Under the pieces are notes generated by a model. The model searched no databases. It saw only the letters and a list, made by a program, of their open reading frames with translations, and was not told the origin of the DNA. Shown here piece by piece: positions 26,113-34,580 of a stretch of DNA of 64,000 nucleotides (positions are counted from its first letter, which is position 1; every line of letters starts with the position of its first letter). The position numbers and the translations under genes were made by a program. Source of the stretch: an uncultured Spirochaetaceae bacterium. Its GTDB lineage: Bacteria; Spirochaetota; Spirochaetia; Sphaerochaetales; Sphaerochaetaceae. The DNA lies in assembly GCA_944390725.1 (NCBI GenBank), contig CALXQU010000010.1:23446-87445 (forward strand). Direction: 5' to 3'.

Positions 26113-28143
26113 ATGAAGAAAGCACTCATTTACGCTATGCTGGCGCTGCTTCTCGCTGCCAGCTGCACGGAACAGGTCCCTGAGGGAAAGGGAACGATGC
26201 GCATCATCATCAACGAGGAGGCCAGCAAATCCCTTGGCACGATACAGCCGGATGGCTTCCCCCTTGAGATCGTGGATTACAGGATCAGCGGATCCGGGCC
26301 GGATGGCGCCCAGTTCACCGTGACCACCGACCATACGAGCGAGTCAATCGAAGGCGTTGCCTATGGCTCATGGACGCTGACCGCGGAAGGGCTCAACGAG
26401 AACGGCATCGCCATAGCGAGCGGGACAACGGAATTCGTCTTCTCGCCCAAGAACCAGAATGCCACCATCACGATCGATGAGCTCATAGGCGAGGGAACGC
26501 TCACCGTCGATATCTCCTGGGACGCCTCGAGGATATTCGGCACGCCGAGCATCACGCTCCAGCTTGCCGAGCAGTACGGGGAGAGGAAGCTCTATGACCT
26601 GGCAGTGGATATCAATGGGGAAGCAGGTACCGCATCATACAGCGGCGACGGGCATAGGTCAGGCTCCTACACCCTCAGCGCCCAGCTCTACGATGACGAT
26701 GTACAGGTAGCCGGATGCACGGCCGCGGTACGGATCGCTGACGGACAGACATCATCCGGGGAAATCGCATTCGACCTCGACAACGGACCGATAGAGCCTG
26801 GCAGCATGGTGATCATGAATGCGACTGGGGTGCCTGTAAAGCTTACGATGGAAGGAATTCCCGAGGATGGCACGCCGGCGGATGAGGAGATTACGGTATC
26901 CATGTCGGCCGAGAACAATGAGGCAAGGAACTACAATATCCTCTGGTACCTTGACGGGGCCAGCATAGGCGAAGGGGAAAGCGTCACCTTCTCCCCTACG
27001 CTCGGCGTCCATCGGCTGGATGTGATAGCTTCCTCCTCGAAGATCGGATCCACCAGCAGCACGGCCCAGACATTCGAAGCATATGCTGCCGGAGAAGATG
27101 GGACGCCTAACCTGGGCGGCACGGTGATGGCATCCAGCAAGCTGCGGATGGGAGATGGCATGATCGTCAGGTTCCTTGACAACGGTTCGCTGCTGATCGC
27201 ATCAAATGCCCACAGCACGCTGTACATAGGCCGCCTGGTACGCAATGACATCAACGTCGAGAAGGAGATATCCTATGCGACGCTCGGGATATCCGGGAGC
27301 ACCATCGCGGATATCGCCATCAAGCCGGCAGGAGCAGGCTATCTCGCCGTATTCGGCACCAACAGCCCGATGTCGATCAGATACTACACCTACGATCCGG
27401 ATCCGATGGCCTTCACCTGCTACTTCAGCGAGAACGGCCCATGGGAGCATCTAGGCGTACGCCTTACCGAGTCGATGTTCGTCGGCTTCGGCACCGATCC
27501 GTTGGCTGCGGTACTGGTAGCGAAGACAGATGACGGGCAAGGGGCGCGCATGATTCCATTCAACATGGACGATGAGGCATCGTCAGCGAACGGCTGGAGG
27601 GAGAACCTGATACACAACAGCTCGATCTGGAAGTCAGGATACCTGCCGATTGCCTACGAGGACGGCCCTGATGGCTTCATGGGGGTTGCGGCAGATGGCA
27701 ACATACTCTACGGGACAAGGAGCGGCGTGCAGTACATGTCGACAGGGATGCTCATGCTGGCAGACTTCCTTGCAGAGGATACGACGGTCGATGCGGCCAT
27801 AGTCGGCAAGGACAGGATCCTCCATCTCGGCAAGTCGCTCACGCTGATCGATGCATCTAAGCTTGGGGAGACCCTGAAGACCGTACCGCTTGGCGGCAGT
27901 ACAGCGGCAGCGCTCACCGTCAGCAGGGACTACAGGTTCGCCTATTACCTGGATCTCACTGCCGGCGAGCTCGTATCGCTCTCGCTCAACGTCGCGGCAG
28001 CCTCATGGAACGAGATCGCCCGGACGGAGCTCCCCGAGCAGGGACTGGATTCCATGGTGATCTCGCCCAGCGGCAGGAACCTCCTGATATACGACAAGGA
28101 CGATACAGACAGGATCGTCCTGATGCGGGTCAGCAGGGAATAA
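26113..28143 (+). CDS. Large surface lipoprotein
   Basis: A 676-residue protein with signal peptide and lipobox (MKKALIYAMLALLLAASC) and a strong AGGAGG site. The mature part starts 'GKGTMRIIINEEASKSLGTIQPDGFPLEI', a pattern I associate with surface lipoproteins of Sphaerochaeta/Treponema-type genomes. It continues through immunoglobulin-like beta segments to about residue 320. The last 350 residues read like repeated beta-propeller blades (for example DRILHLGKSLTLIDAS and NLLIYDKDDTDRIVLM). The ligand is unknown. Confidence 0.7.
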   Translation: MKKALIYAMLALLLAASCTEQVPEGKGTMRIIINEEASKSLGTIQPDGFPLEIVDYRISGSGPDGAQFTVTTDHTSESIEGVAYGSWTLTAEGLNENGIAIASGTTEFVFSPKNQNATITIDELIGEGTLTVDISWDASRIFGTPSITLQLAEQYGERKLYDLAVDINGEAGTASYSGDGHRSGSYTLSAQLYDDDVQVAGCTAAVRIADGQTSSGEIAFDLDNGPIEPGSMVIMNATGVPVKLTMEGIPEDGTPADEEITVSMSAENNEARNYNILWYLDGASIGEGESVTFSPTLGVHRLDVIASSSKIGSTSSTAQTFEAYAAGEDGTPNLGGTVMASSKLRMGDGMIVRFLDNGSLLIASNAHSTLYIGRLVRNDINVEKEISYATLGISGSTIADIAIKPAGAGYLAVFGTNSPMSIRYYTYDPDPMAFTCYFSENGPWEHLGVRLTESMFVGFGTDPLAAVLVAKTDDGQGARMIPFNMDDEASSANGWRENLIHNSSIWKSGYLPIAYEDGPDGFMGVAADGNILYGTRSGVQYMSTGMLMLADFLAEDTTVDAAIVGKDRILHLGKSLTLIDASKLGETLKTVPLGGSTAAALTVSRDYRFAYYLDLTAGELVSLSLNVAAASWNEIARTELPEQGLDSMVISPSGRNLLIYDKDDTDRIVLMRVSRE

Positions 28144-28147
28144 GGAA

Positions 28148-28167
28148 TGCCTGGCTTCCGCCAGGCA
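28148..28167 (+). terminator. Hairpin after the large lipoprotein gene
   Basis: TGCCTGGC-TTCC-GCCAGGCA forms a perfect 8-bp stem 4 nt past the stop. No T-tract follows, so termination efficiency is uncertain. A separate 16-bp palindrome of GGCAGCCT and its complement follows at 28181-28196, just before the convergent hydrogenase stop. Confidence 0.5.
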
Positions 28168-28201
28168 CCCCGAACCATCAGGCAGCCTAGGCTGCCATCC
28201 A

Positions 28202-29947
28202 TCATGCCTTGTAGATAGGCACTTCCTTATACTCCGTATGGAGCAGATGATGCGACTTCTCGGAAAGCGGCTTGCCAAGATACTCGCTGTACAGCTTCTT
28301 GATCGACGGGTTGTTATGGGAGCATCTCTGCACTGACTTCTCGTCATCCTCATAAAGGCCCGCGATACGCTCTTCCCTGACCTCGTCATCTGTTCCGTAT
28401 GGCTGTCCGCCGCCTGCGATACAGCCGCCGCGGCACGCCATGATCTCGATGAAATCAAGGTCAGGGGCCTTGCCTGCAGCCTTGTCGGCGCGGATCTTGT
28501 CGAGAAGCGGCCTGGCGTTCGCCATTCCATGGACGACCGCGACACGGACCTTCTTGCCGCCCATGTCGACCTCGCCCCTCTTGACCTCATCGAGGCCCCT
28601 GACGAGCTTGACCTCGACATTCTCGGCTTCCTTGCCGGTAATGCCGTAATAGGCAGTCCTGACAGCAGCTTCCATCACGCCGCCGGTAACGCCGAATATC
28701 GTGGCAGCGCCGGTATACTCGCCGATCGGATCATCCACATCGGACTCCGGGAGGTTGTCGAAATCAAGGCCCCTGGAGGCAATCAGCCTGGCGATCTCAC
28801 GCGTGGTGAGCACGAGGTCGACATCCCTTGCGCCGGACGAGGAGGCATGCTCGCCATCCCTGGTGATCTCAGCCTTCTTCGCCGTGCACGGCATAATCGC
28901 CACGGAGTAGATCCTATCCTTGTCGATGCCGAGCTTCTCAGCCCAGTATGTCTTGGTCACGGCACCCTGCATCATCATCGGGCTCTTTGCCGACGAGAGG
29001 TTGTCAAGAAGCTCAGGATAGTACTTCTCGCAGTAGTCTACCCAGCCTGGGCAGCATGATGTAATCTGCGGAAGGACACCGCCCTTGGTCACCCTGTCAA
29101 TCAGCTCGAATCCCTCCTCCATGATGGTGAGGTCAGCGCCGAAGTTCGTATCGAACACATAATCGAAGCCAAGGCGTCTGAGGGCCGTATAGAGCTTCTT
29201 CGTGGAGACGGCACCCGGCTTGAGGCCGAATTCCTCGCCGATGGCGACCCTTACGGCAGGAGCAATCTGCACTGCGACGACCTTATCCGGATCGGCGATG
29301 GCCGACATGGCAAGGTCCGTGTGGTCCTGCTCGTAGATGGCGCCTACAGGGCAGTGCGTGACGCACTGGCCGCACTTGATGCAGGGGCTGTCGTTGAGCG
29401 GAAGGCTCGCCGCCGGGCTCATAGTCGTCTTGTCGCCGCGTCCGATGAACTCAAGGGCATACACGCCCTGCAGTCCCTGGCAGACCTGCACGCAGCGCCC
29501 GCACTTGATGCACTTCTCCGGATCGAGGACGATGGCTCCTGTCGAGCGGTCCTTCCTGTCCTCGGCGAGGCGGATCTCGAAAGGCTGCTCCCTGACGCCG
29601 TATTCGATGGCCAGCTTCTGCAGCTCGCACTTGTTGTTCTTCGTGCAGAGCAGGCAGGAGGAAGGATGGGTGCTCATCGTCAGCTCGAGGATGGTCCTCC
29701 TGACCTCATAGAGGTCCTGGTCGTGCGTGATTATCTTCATGCCCTCCGCGGCAGGCGTCGAGCAGGCGCGGATGATCTTCCTCGATCCCTCCTGCTTGCA
29801 GATGCACAGCCCGCATGAACCGAAAGGCTTAAGGTCCGGATGATAGCAGAGCGTCGGGACCTTTATACCTGCAATCCTGGCAGCCTCGAGGACGGTCGTG
29901 CCCTCTGCCACCTCAACATCTATTCCCTGTACAGTAAGATGGATCAT
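28202..29947 (-). CDS. hydA: [FeFe]-hydrogenase catalytic subunit HydA
   Basis: A 581-residue catalytic subunit of a multimeric, NADH-linked [FeFe] hydrogenase. In order: an N-terminal [2Fe-2S] ferredoxin domain (cysteines in CYHPDLKPFGSCGLC and later RACSTP), the His-Cys3 [4Fe-4S] motif (HPSSCLLCTKNNKC), two [4Fe-4S] clusters (CIKCGRCVQVCQ and CIKCGQCVTHCP), then the H-cluster domain. That domain has all three signatures: TSCCPGW, MPCTAKK and 'MACRGGCIAGGGQP'. The small-subunit-like tail follows. The H-cluster needs maturases HydEFG, not in this window. It is last in a five-gene operon. Confidence 0.96.
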   Translation of the reverse strand: MIHLTVQGIDVEVAEGTTVLEAARIAGIKVPTLCYHPDLKPFGSCGLCICKQEGSRKIIRACSTPAAEGMKIITHDQDLYEVRRTILELTMSTHPSSCLLCTKNNKCELQKLAIEYGVREQPFEIRLAEDRKDRSTGAIVLDPEKCIKCGRCVQVCQGLQGVYALEFIGRGDKTTMSPAASLPLNDSPCIKCGQCVTHCPVGAIYEQDHTDLAMSAIADPDKVVAVQIAPAVRVAIGEEFGLKPGAVSTKKLYTALRRLGFDYVFDTNFGADLTIMEEGFELIDRVTKGGVLPQITSCCPGWVDYCEKYYPELLDNLSSAKSPMMMQGAVTKTYWAEKLGIDKDRIYSVAIMPCTAKKAEITRDGEHASSSGARDVDLVLTTREIARLIASRGLDFDNLPESDVDDPIGEYTGAATIFGVTGGVMEAAVRTAYYGITGKEAENVEVKLVRGLDEVKRGEVDMGGKKVRVAVVHGMANARPLLDKIRADKAAGKAPDLDFIEIMACRGGCIAGGGQPYGTDDEVREERIAGLYEDDEKSVQRCSHNNPSIKKLYSEYLGKPLSEKSHHLLHTEYKEVPIYKA

Positions 29948-29957
29948 CTCTGGCCTC

Positions 29958-31745
29958 CTAGTGAATCTCGATCGCGCCGAACTTGCATGTATCCTTGCAG
30001 ACTCCGCACTTGATACATACGTTGCCGTTGATCTTGTGAGGCTTCTTCACCTCACCTGAAATAGCTCCGACAGGGCACTTGCGCGAGCAGGCCGTACAGC
30101 CTATGCACTTCGAGGGATTGATCTCGTAGCTGATGAGCTTCTTGCACTTGCCTGACGGGCACTTCTTGTCCTGGATATGGGCCTCATACTCCTGGGGGAA
30201 GTACCTCAGCGAGGAAAGGACGGGGTTCGGCGCAGTCTGGCCGAGGGCGCAGAGGGAACCCATCTGCATCGCCTTGGCAATCTGATGGATCTGCTTGATA
30301 TCGCTTTCCTCTCCCTTTCCCTGGGTGATCTTCTCAAGGATATTGCAGAGGCTCTTGCCTCCGATGCGGCACGGGGCGCACTTGCCGCATGATTCATCAA
30401 CGGTGAAGTTCAGGTAGAACTTGGCGACATCGACGATGCAGTCGTCCTCGTCCATTACGATCATGCCGCCGGATCCCATCATGGAGCCGATCTTCTGCAG
30501 GCCGCCGAAATCGATCGGGGTATCGAGGTTGGACTCCGTGATGAGCCCGCCTGAAGGACCTCCGGTCTGTACGGCCTTGAACTTCTTGCCATGGGCGATG
30601 CCGCCGCCGATATCATAGACGATCTCGCGGAGCGTCGTTCCCATCGGGACCTCGACGAGGCCGGAGTTGCAGATCTTGCCTGTGAGGGCGAAGACCTTCG
30701 TTCCGTGGCTGTCCTCCGTGCCGATGGATGCGAACCATGCGCCGCCGTTGACGATGATCTGCGCGATATTGGCCCATGTCTCGACGTTGTTGATGACAGT
30801 CGGCTTGCCCCAGAGTCCCTTCACTGCCGGGAATGGCGGACGCGGCTGCGGCATTCCCCTGTTGCCTTCGATGGACTGCAGGAGGGCTGTCTCCTCGCCG
30901 CAGACGAATGCGCCTGCACCGAGCCTGATCTCGATATCGTAATCGAAGCCGGAGCCGAGGATGTCCTTGCCGAGGAGGCCGTATTCCCTGGCCTGCTTCA
31001 TGGCGACCTCAAGCCTGTGGATAGCAAGGGGATACTCCGCCCTGATGTAGATATAGCCGTGATGGGCGCCAATCGTCTTGCCGCAGATCGTCATGGCCTC
31101 GAGCACTGCATGCGGATCTCCCTCGAGGGTCGACCTGTCCATGTATGCACCCGGGTCTCCTTCATCGGCATTGCAGACGACATACTTCTCATCGCCTTCC
31201 GCCTGCTTGGTGAAGTTCCACTTCATCCATGTCGGGAAGCCGGCGCCGCCGCGGCCCCTCAGGCCTGCGGTCTTGAGCTCGGCGATGACATCGTCGCCGC
31301 TCATCTCGAAGAGGACCTTCTCGAGCGCCTTGTATCCGCCAGCCGCGATGTACTCATCGATATTCTCCGGATCGATGGTGCCGCAGTTCTTGAGGACGAT
31401 CCTCATCTGCTTGTTGTAGAACTGGATGTCCTGGACCTCATCATAGGCCTTCCTGGGAGCCTTGTTGTAGAGGAGCCTCGTGACCTCGCGGCCCTTGACG
31501 ACATGCTCGGAGATAAGCTCCTTCGCATCCTCCGGCTTTACCTGCACATAGAATGAATCCTCGGGGAGGATCTTGACGATCGGTCCCTGCTCGCAGAAGC
31601 CGAAGCAGCCCGTCTTGATGACCTGGACCTGGTCTGCGACGCCCTGGCGCGCAGCCTCATCTATGAGAGAATGATAGATCTGGTCGGAGCGAGAGGATTC
31701 GCATCCTGTTCCTCCGCAGACGAAGATGTAATTCTTGAAGCCCAT
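29958..31745 (-). CDS. hydB: NADH-binding NuoF-like hydrogenase subunit HydB
   Basis: A 595-residue flavoprotein subunit that exchanges electrons with NADH. It begins with a thioredoxin-like [2Fe-2S] domain (CGGTGC...KTGCFGFCEQGP), then the NuoF core with the FMN/NADH glycine-rich loop (RGRGGAGFPTWMKW), 'ADEGDPGAYMDR' and the [4Fe-4S] motif CGKCAPCR. The C-terminus adds two ferredoxin clusters (CIGCTACSRKCP and CIKCGVCKDTC). This is the HydB architecture of electron-bifurcating or NADH-dependent hydrogenases. It lies 10 bp before hydA. Bifurcation itself is not shown by sequence. Confidence 0.94.
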   Translation of the reverse strand: MGFKNYIFVCGGTGCESSRSDQIYHSLIDEAARQGVADQVQVIKTGCFGFCEQGPIVKILPEDSFYVQVKPEDAKELISEHVVKGREVTRLLYNKAPRKAYDEVQDIQFYNKQMRIVLKNCGTIDPENIDEYIAAGGYKALEKVLFEMSGDDVIAELKTAGLRGRGGAGFPTWMKWNFTKQAEGDEKYVVCNADEGDPGAYMDRSTLEGDPHAVLEAMTICGKTIGAHHGYIYIRAEYPLAIHRLEVAMKQAREYGLLGKDILGSGFDYDIEIRLGAGAFVCGEETALLQSIEGNRGMPQPRPPFPAVKGLWGKPTVINNVETWANIAQIIVNGGAWFASIGTEDSHGTKVFALTGKICNSGLVEVPMGTTLREIVYDIGGGIAHGKKFKAVQTGGPSGGLITESNLDTPIDFGGLQKIGSMMGSGGMIVMDEDDCIVDVAKFYLNFTVDESCGKCAPCRIGGKSLCNILEKITQGKGEESDIKQIHQIAKAMQMGSLCALGQTAPNPVLSSLRYFPQEYEAHIQDKKCPSGKCKKLISYEINPSKCIGCTACSRKCPVGAISGEVKKPHKINGNVCIKCGVCKDTCKFGAIEIH

Positions 31746-31746
31746 A

Positions 31747-32124
31747 TTATACTCCTCCCTCGAGATCGATCCTCAGGTCTTCCACAGGCTTCCCGCCTGC
31801 GAGATGCTCATCGACGATCCTCTTCGCCTTCTCAGCATCCACGCTGCCGTAGACAGTGAGCCCCTTGCCGGGGATGAAGACCTCGACGACCGGCTCCGGT
31901 GCCGGTGCCGCAGATCCGGTCTGGGTGATGATCACATCCTCCAGCCCCTTCTTCTCGACTTCATCTGCAATTGCGTTGAGCGTGAACTTCGCTCCCTTCT
32001 CGATTCCGCTTGTGCCCATAGCGACTACGACATGGACGGTGCGTCCATGGATATCGCGCATCTTGAGCTTCTTTCCCTCACGCTCCCTTATGTCGTGGAG
32101 GTCGGACAGCGATAGCTTGGCCAT
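31747..32124 (-). CDS. Cysteine-free thioredoxin-like [2Fe-2S] family protein
   Basis: A small protein of 125 residues resembling the (2Fe-2S) ferredoxin domain proteins found in hydrogenase operons. The expected cluster motif is MGTCGIxxGA and TQTGC; here it reads MGTSGIEKGA and ITQTGSAAPAP. There is no cysteine anywhere in the chain, so it cannot bind an iron-sulfur cluster by the usual ligands. A structural or regulatory role within the complex is inferred. I prefer the ATG at 32124, since AAGGAG abuts the upstream ATG (32130) but lies 6 nt before this one. Confidence 0.8.
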   Translation of the reverse strand: MAKLSLSDLHDIREREGKKLKMRDIHGRTVHVVVAMGTSGIEKGAKFTLNAIADEVEKKGLEDVIITQTGSAAPAPEPVVEVFIPGKGLTVYGSVDAEKAKRIVDEHLAGGKPVEDLRIDLEGGV

Positions 32125-32126
32125 AG

Positions 32127-32588
32127 TCATCTCCTTATAATGCCCTCCAGCAGAGACCGGAAGCCCCTGATGCCGGAGGCTCCCTCCGGAAAGGCATTCA
32201 TCTTCTTTAGCATAGATGTGGAAACAGCTACCGAGCGGTTTCCATATCCCAGGGAAACTTCCACATCCCCATCCCTCAGGAACAGAGGCAGGAGCGCAGG
32301 ATAAAGGTCATCCAGGCTGCCGTCATCCGCCATCCGGAAGGAAAGCACGGTACCGTTCCCCTTCTCCAAGTGCCAGGACTCCGCCCTCTGCGCAAGCAGC
32401 TTCAGGGCCCTGCCACGTCCAGCGCCTTTGGTGGAGCATTTCCCCTCCTCGAGGGTCCACTCCCCATCGTCGGCGACTTCGACGTCCCAGATACCATCCT
32501 CAAGCCTGGCCTTCACGCATATGGATGAGCTGCCGGCCTCGCTGCTGTTCTCAGCTGCCTCGAGGATGAAATCCGCGACGGTATGCAT
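32127..32588 (-). CDS. HATPase-domain protein within the hydrogenase operon
   Basis: A 153-residue protein with a GHKL/HATPase_c fold like anti-sigma factors or histidine-kinase ATP-binding domains. The N-box-like segment (ILEAAENSSEAGSS) is followed by EVADDGEW (D-x-G box) and GAGRGRALKLLAQRA (glycine box). The C-terminal 55 residues are unrecognised. It lacks a phospho-accepting His domain. Its ATG overlaps the nuoE-like stop and its stop overlaps the next ATG, so it is translationally coupled on both sides. Such a protein is known in similar hydrogenase clusters; its job is unproven, possibly regulatory. Confidence 0.78.
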   Translation of the reverse strand: MHTVADFILEAAENSSEAGSSSICVKARLEDGIWDVEVADDGEWTLEEGKCSTKGAGRGRALKLLAQRAESWHLEKGNGTVLSFRMADDGSLDDLYPALLPLFLRDGDVEVSLGYGNRSVAVSTSMLKKMNAFPEGASGIRGFRSLLEGIIRR

Positions 32589-33052
32589 CAGGCGAACTTG
32601 TCCAGTATCCCGGGAATCTGGTTCTTCGACACCTTGCCGAACACCTCGCCGGAGATAGTCATGACAGGGGCCAGCCCGCAGCAGCCTACGCAGCGCACTG
32701 CCTCAAGGGAGAACCTTCCGTCCTCCGTAAGGCCGCCTACGTCCAGCTTGAGCTCCTTGCCGAGCTCCTCGACAATCATGTCGCCGCCCTTGAGGTAGCA
32801 TGCGGTACCCAGACATACCTGTATATTGTACTTTCCAGGCTTGTTGAGCTTGAAGAAATGATAGAAGGTCAATACTCCCCAGATCTTGGCCATCGGGATG
32901 CCAAGCTGCCTGGCGACCTCATCAGCCGCCTCCCTGGAGACATATCCATACTCCTCCTGGACACGGTGGAGGATCATGATGAGATTGCCCGGCTTATCCT
33001 TCCATTCGGAAATAAAGGCATTGAGCTCATCAGAGAAGATATTCTGAGCCAT
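32588..33052 (-). CDS. hydC: NuoE-like [2Fe-2S] hydrogenase subunit HydC
   Basis: A 154-residue thioredoxin-like [2Fe-2S] subunit equal in size to NuoE. The helical N-terminus ('ILHRVQEEYGYVSREA') leads to the cluster domain with four Cys in the usual pattern: VCLGTACYLKGG (two Cys) and 'VRCVGCCGLAP' (the Cys ligands). It relays electrons between HydB and the rest. It is the first gene of the operon, transcribed from a promoter facing away from rex. Confidence 0.94.
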   Translation of the reverse strand: MAQNIFSDELNAFISEWKDKPGNLIMILHRVQEEYGYVSREAADEVARQLGIPMAKIWGVLTFYHFFKLNKPGKYNIQVCLGTACYLKGGDMIVEELGKELKLDVGGLTEDGRFSLEAVRCVGCCGLAPVMTISGEVFGKVSKNQIPGILDKFA

Positions 33053-33076
33053 AGTCTCTCCTTTGCATTCACTGGA

Positions 33077-33105
33077 ATTCTAATTGAACGCCGCCTTATT
33101 TTCAA
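33077..33105 (-). promoter_or_regulatory. Hydrogenase operon promoter
   Basis: On the minus strand TTGAAA (33100-33105), a 17-bp spacer and TAGAAT (33077-33082) lie upstream of the hydC ATG, which has AAAGGAGAG as ribosome site. It is divergent from rex, so Rex probably controls it. Confidence 0.7.
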
Positions 33106-33133
33106 TAATAAAGCATATACGCGTGGAATTAGC

Positions 33134-33162
33134 TTGAACAACGCTTATGATAAAGCTACAAT
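33134..33162 (+). promoter_or_regulatory. rex promoter
   Basis: TTGAAC (33134-33139), a 17-bp spacer and TACAAT (33157-33162). The downstream TTGTTCACATTAA (33179-33191) resembles one half of a Rex-type operator, but the second half is poor. Autoregulation is therefore only a suggestion. Confidence 0.65.
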
Positions 33163-33208
33163 CTCCAAGTTATTATTACATTGTTCACATTAAGGAGATA
33201 ACTTCAAC

Positions 33209-33847
33209 ATGAATAGCGAGATGCTGGTACGTATTACCAGATACTATAGGGCCCTTAATAGGCTCAGGGCAATCGGATTGGAGAAGGTATTCGCGCACAA
33301 CCTCGCCGACGCTGCCGGCGTATCGGCGGCAATCGTCAGGAAGGACTTCTCACAGCTCGGCATACGCGGCCAGAAAAGGGGCGGCTATGAGATCGGGGAC
33401 CTCGTCGACAGGCTGGGGGCGATCCTCGGGAAGGGAGACCCGCAGAACGTGATCATCGTCGGCTGCGGCAGGATCGGCAAGGCCCTGATGCACTATTCGG
33501 GATTCGAGCCCGACGGCATAAGGATCGTGGCAGGATTCGACACGGACCCGGTAGTCTACTCGGAAGTATCGTACCCCGTTCCCGTCTATCCGATATCGAG
33601 GCTCGGGGAAATCGTCGGCGCGCTGGATGTGAAGGTCGCCATCATAACGGTCCCGGAGGCATCGGCCGCGGACGTGGCGGAGCGCATCAGGGAAGCCGGG
33701 ATCCACGGCATACTCAACTTCTCGCCCATCACGCTCAAGCCGCATGTCGGCGAGGACGGGACCAGGAGCGACGTCATCCACAACATCAATATCGCGCTGG
33801 AGCTTGAGCAGATCTTCTACGAGCTGAAGTTCCCGGCAATCAAGTAA
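33209..33847 (+). CDS. rex: Redox-sensing transcriptional repressor Rex
   Basis: A 212-residue NADH/NAD+ sensor. The N-terminal winged helix ('ALNRLRAIGLEKVFAHNLADAAGVSAAIVRKDFSQLG...KRGGYEI') binds the operator. The C-terminal Rossmann domain has the glycine-rich loop VGCGRIGKAL and the 'AGFDTDP' motif, where Asp selects NAD(H). High NADH releases Rex and opens fermentative genes. It is divergent from the hydrogenase operon with about 156 bp between them, the arrangement expected if Rex governs hydrogen production. An AAGGAGAT site precedes the ATG. Its end overlaps the convergent glycosylase by 8 bp. Confidence 0.95.
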   Translation: MNSEMLVRITRYYRALNRLRAIGLEKVFAHNLADAAGVSAAIVRKDFSQLGIRGQKRGGYEIGDLVDRLGAILGKGDPQNVIIVGCGRIGKALMHYSGFEPDGIRIVAGFDTDPVVYSEVSYPVPVYPISRLGEIVGALDVKVAIITVPEASAADVAERIREAGIHGILNFSPITLKPHVGEDGTRSDVIHNINIALELEQIFYELKFPAIK

Positions 33848-34580
33848 GGCTGCGTATCCAGGAGAAGAGATACTGCTGGGAGAGCGCCTCATATGGATGG
33901 AAGTATGAGGCATCCTTGCCCGGATAGTATTCAGCCATCACCTTCTTCATCCAGACATCCATCGGGAACCCTTCCCTGCGCTGGTAGGAGAAGATCAGTA
34001 TGCATGACGCTACCTTGGGCCCCACGCCCTTGATCGACTGCAGCGCCTCCATCGCCTCATCGAAGGGAAGGCCCTCCACCTCGCCGAGGATATCCTTCTT
34101 CGCGACAGCATCGATTATGAACGGCGCGCGGAAGCCGACTCCGAGGCTGCGGAGCTCCTCCTCGGTGGCGGAGGACAGCTCCTCGGCAGTCGGGAAGCTC
34201 CAGTATCCTTCCTCTACCTCATGGCCATACCGCTCTGAGAGACGTGAATAGAGCCCCGTTATGCGCTTGATATTGTTGTTCTGCGAAAGTATGAACGATA
34301 TGAGCGCTATCCAGTGGTCCTGCTTCAGCAGCCGGATCATCCCCGTAGATTCGACGGCGCGGCGCAGTATCCCATCCCTGGCGGCTATCTCCTGGCGCGC
34401 CAGCTCATAGTCATATCCGAGGTCGAAGTATCCATAGAGGAACGGATCATGCCTCGCATCCTCTATATCCCTTATCCTGTATACCTTCCCGTTGAGCACC
34501 GCGGAAAAGCAGTCGCCCTCATCCCTCCAGCTGAAGCTCTGCCCGCCCATCAGCGTCTCGCGGAGATTCTCTCCCCTCAT
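33840..34580 (-). CDS. 8-oxoguanine DNA glycosylase (OGG1-type)
   Basis: A 246-residue HhH-GPD DNA glycosylase/lyase removing 8-oxoguanine. It has the OGG1-like N-terminal half (ETLMGGQSFSWR...) and 'LISFILSQNNNIKRI'. The helix-hairpin-helix is 'SIKGVGPKVASCILIF', with the catalytic Lys in GPKVA, and the catalytic Asp lies in FPMDVWMK. The family is common in clostridia and other anaerobes. Its ATG overlaps the stop of the preceding response regulator (ATGA), an unusual partner that may reflect simple read-through. Confidence 0.88.
   Translation of the reverse strand: MRGENLRETLMGGQSFSWRDEGDCFSAVLNGKVYRIRDIEDARHDPFLYGYFDLGYDYELARQEIAARDGILRRAVESTGMIRLLKQDHWIALISFILSQNNNIKRITGLYSRLSERYGHEVEEGYWSFPTAEELSSATEEELRSLGVGFRAPFIIDAVAKKDILGEVEGLPFDEAMEALQSIKGVGPKVASCILIFSYQRREGFPMDVWMKKVMAEYYPGKDASYFHPYEALSQQYLFSWIRSLT

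Noticed and set aside
30591..31556. A 321-codon open frame antisense to hydB
   Set aside because: It is a mirror of the well-supported hydB; composition effect only.
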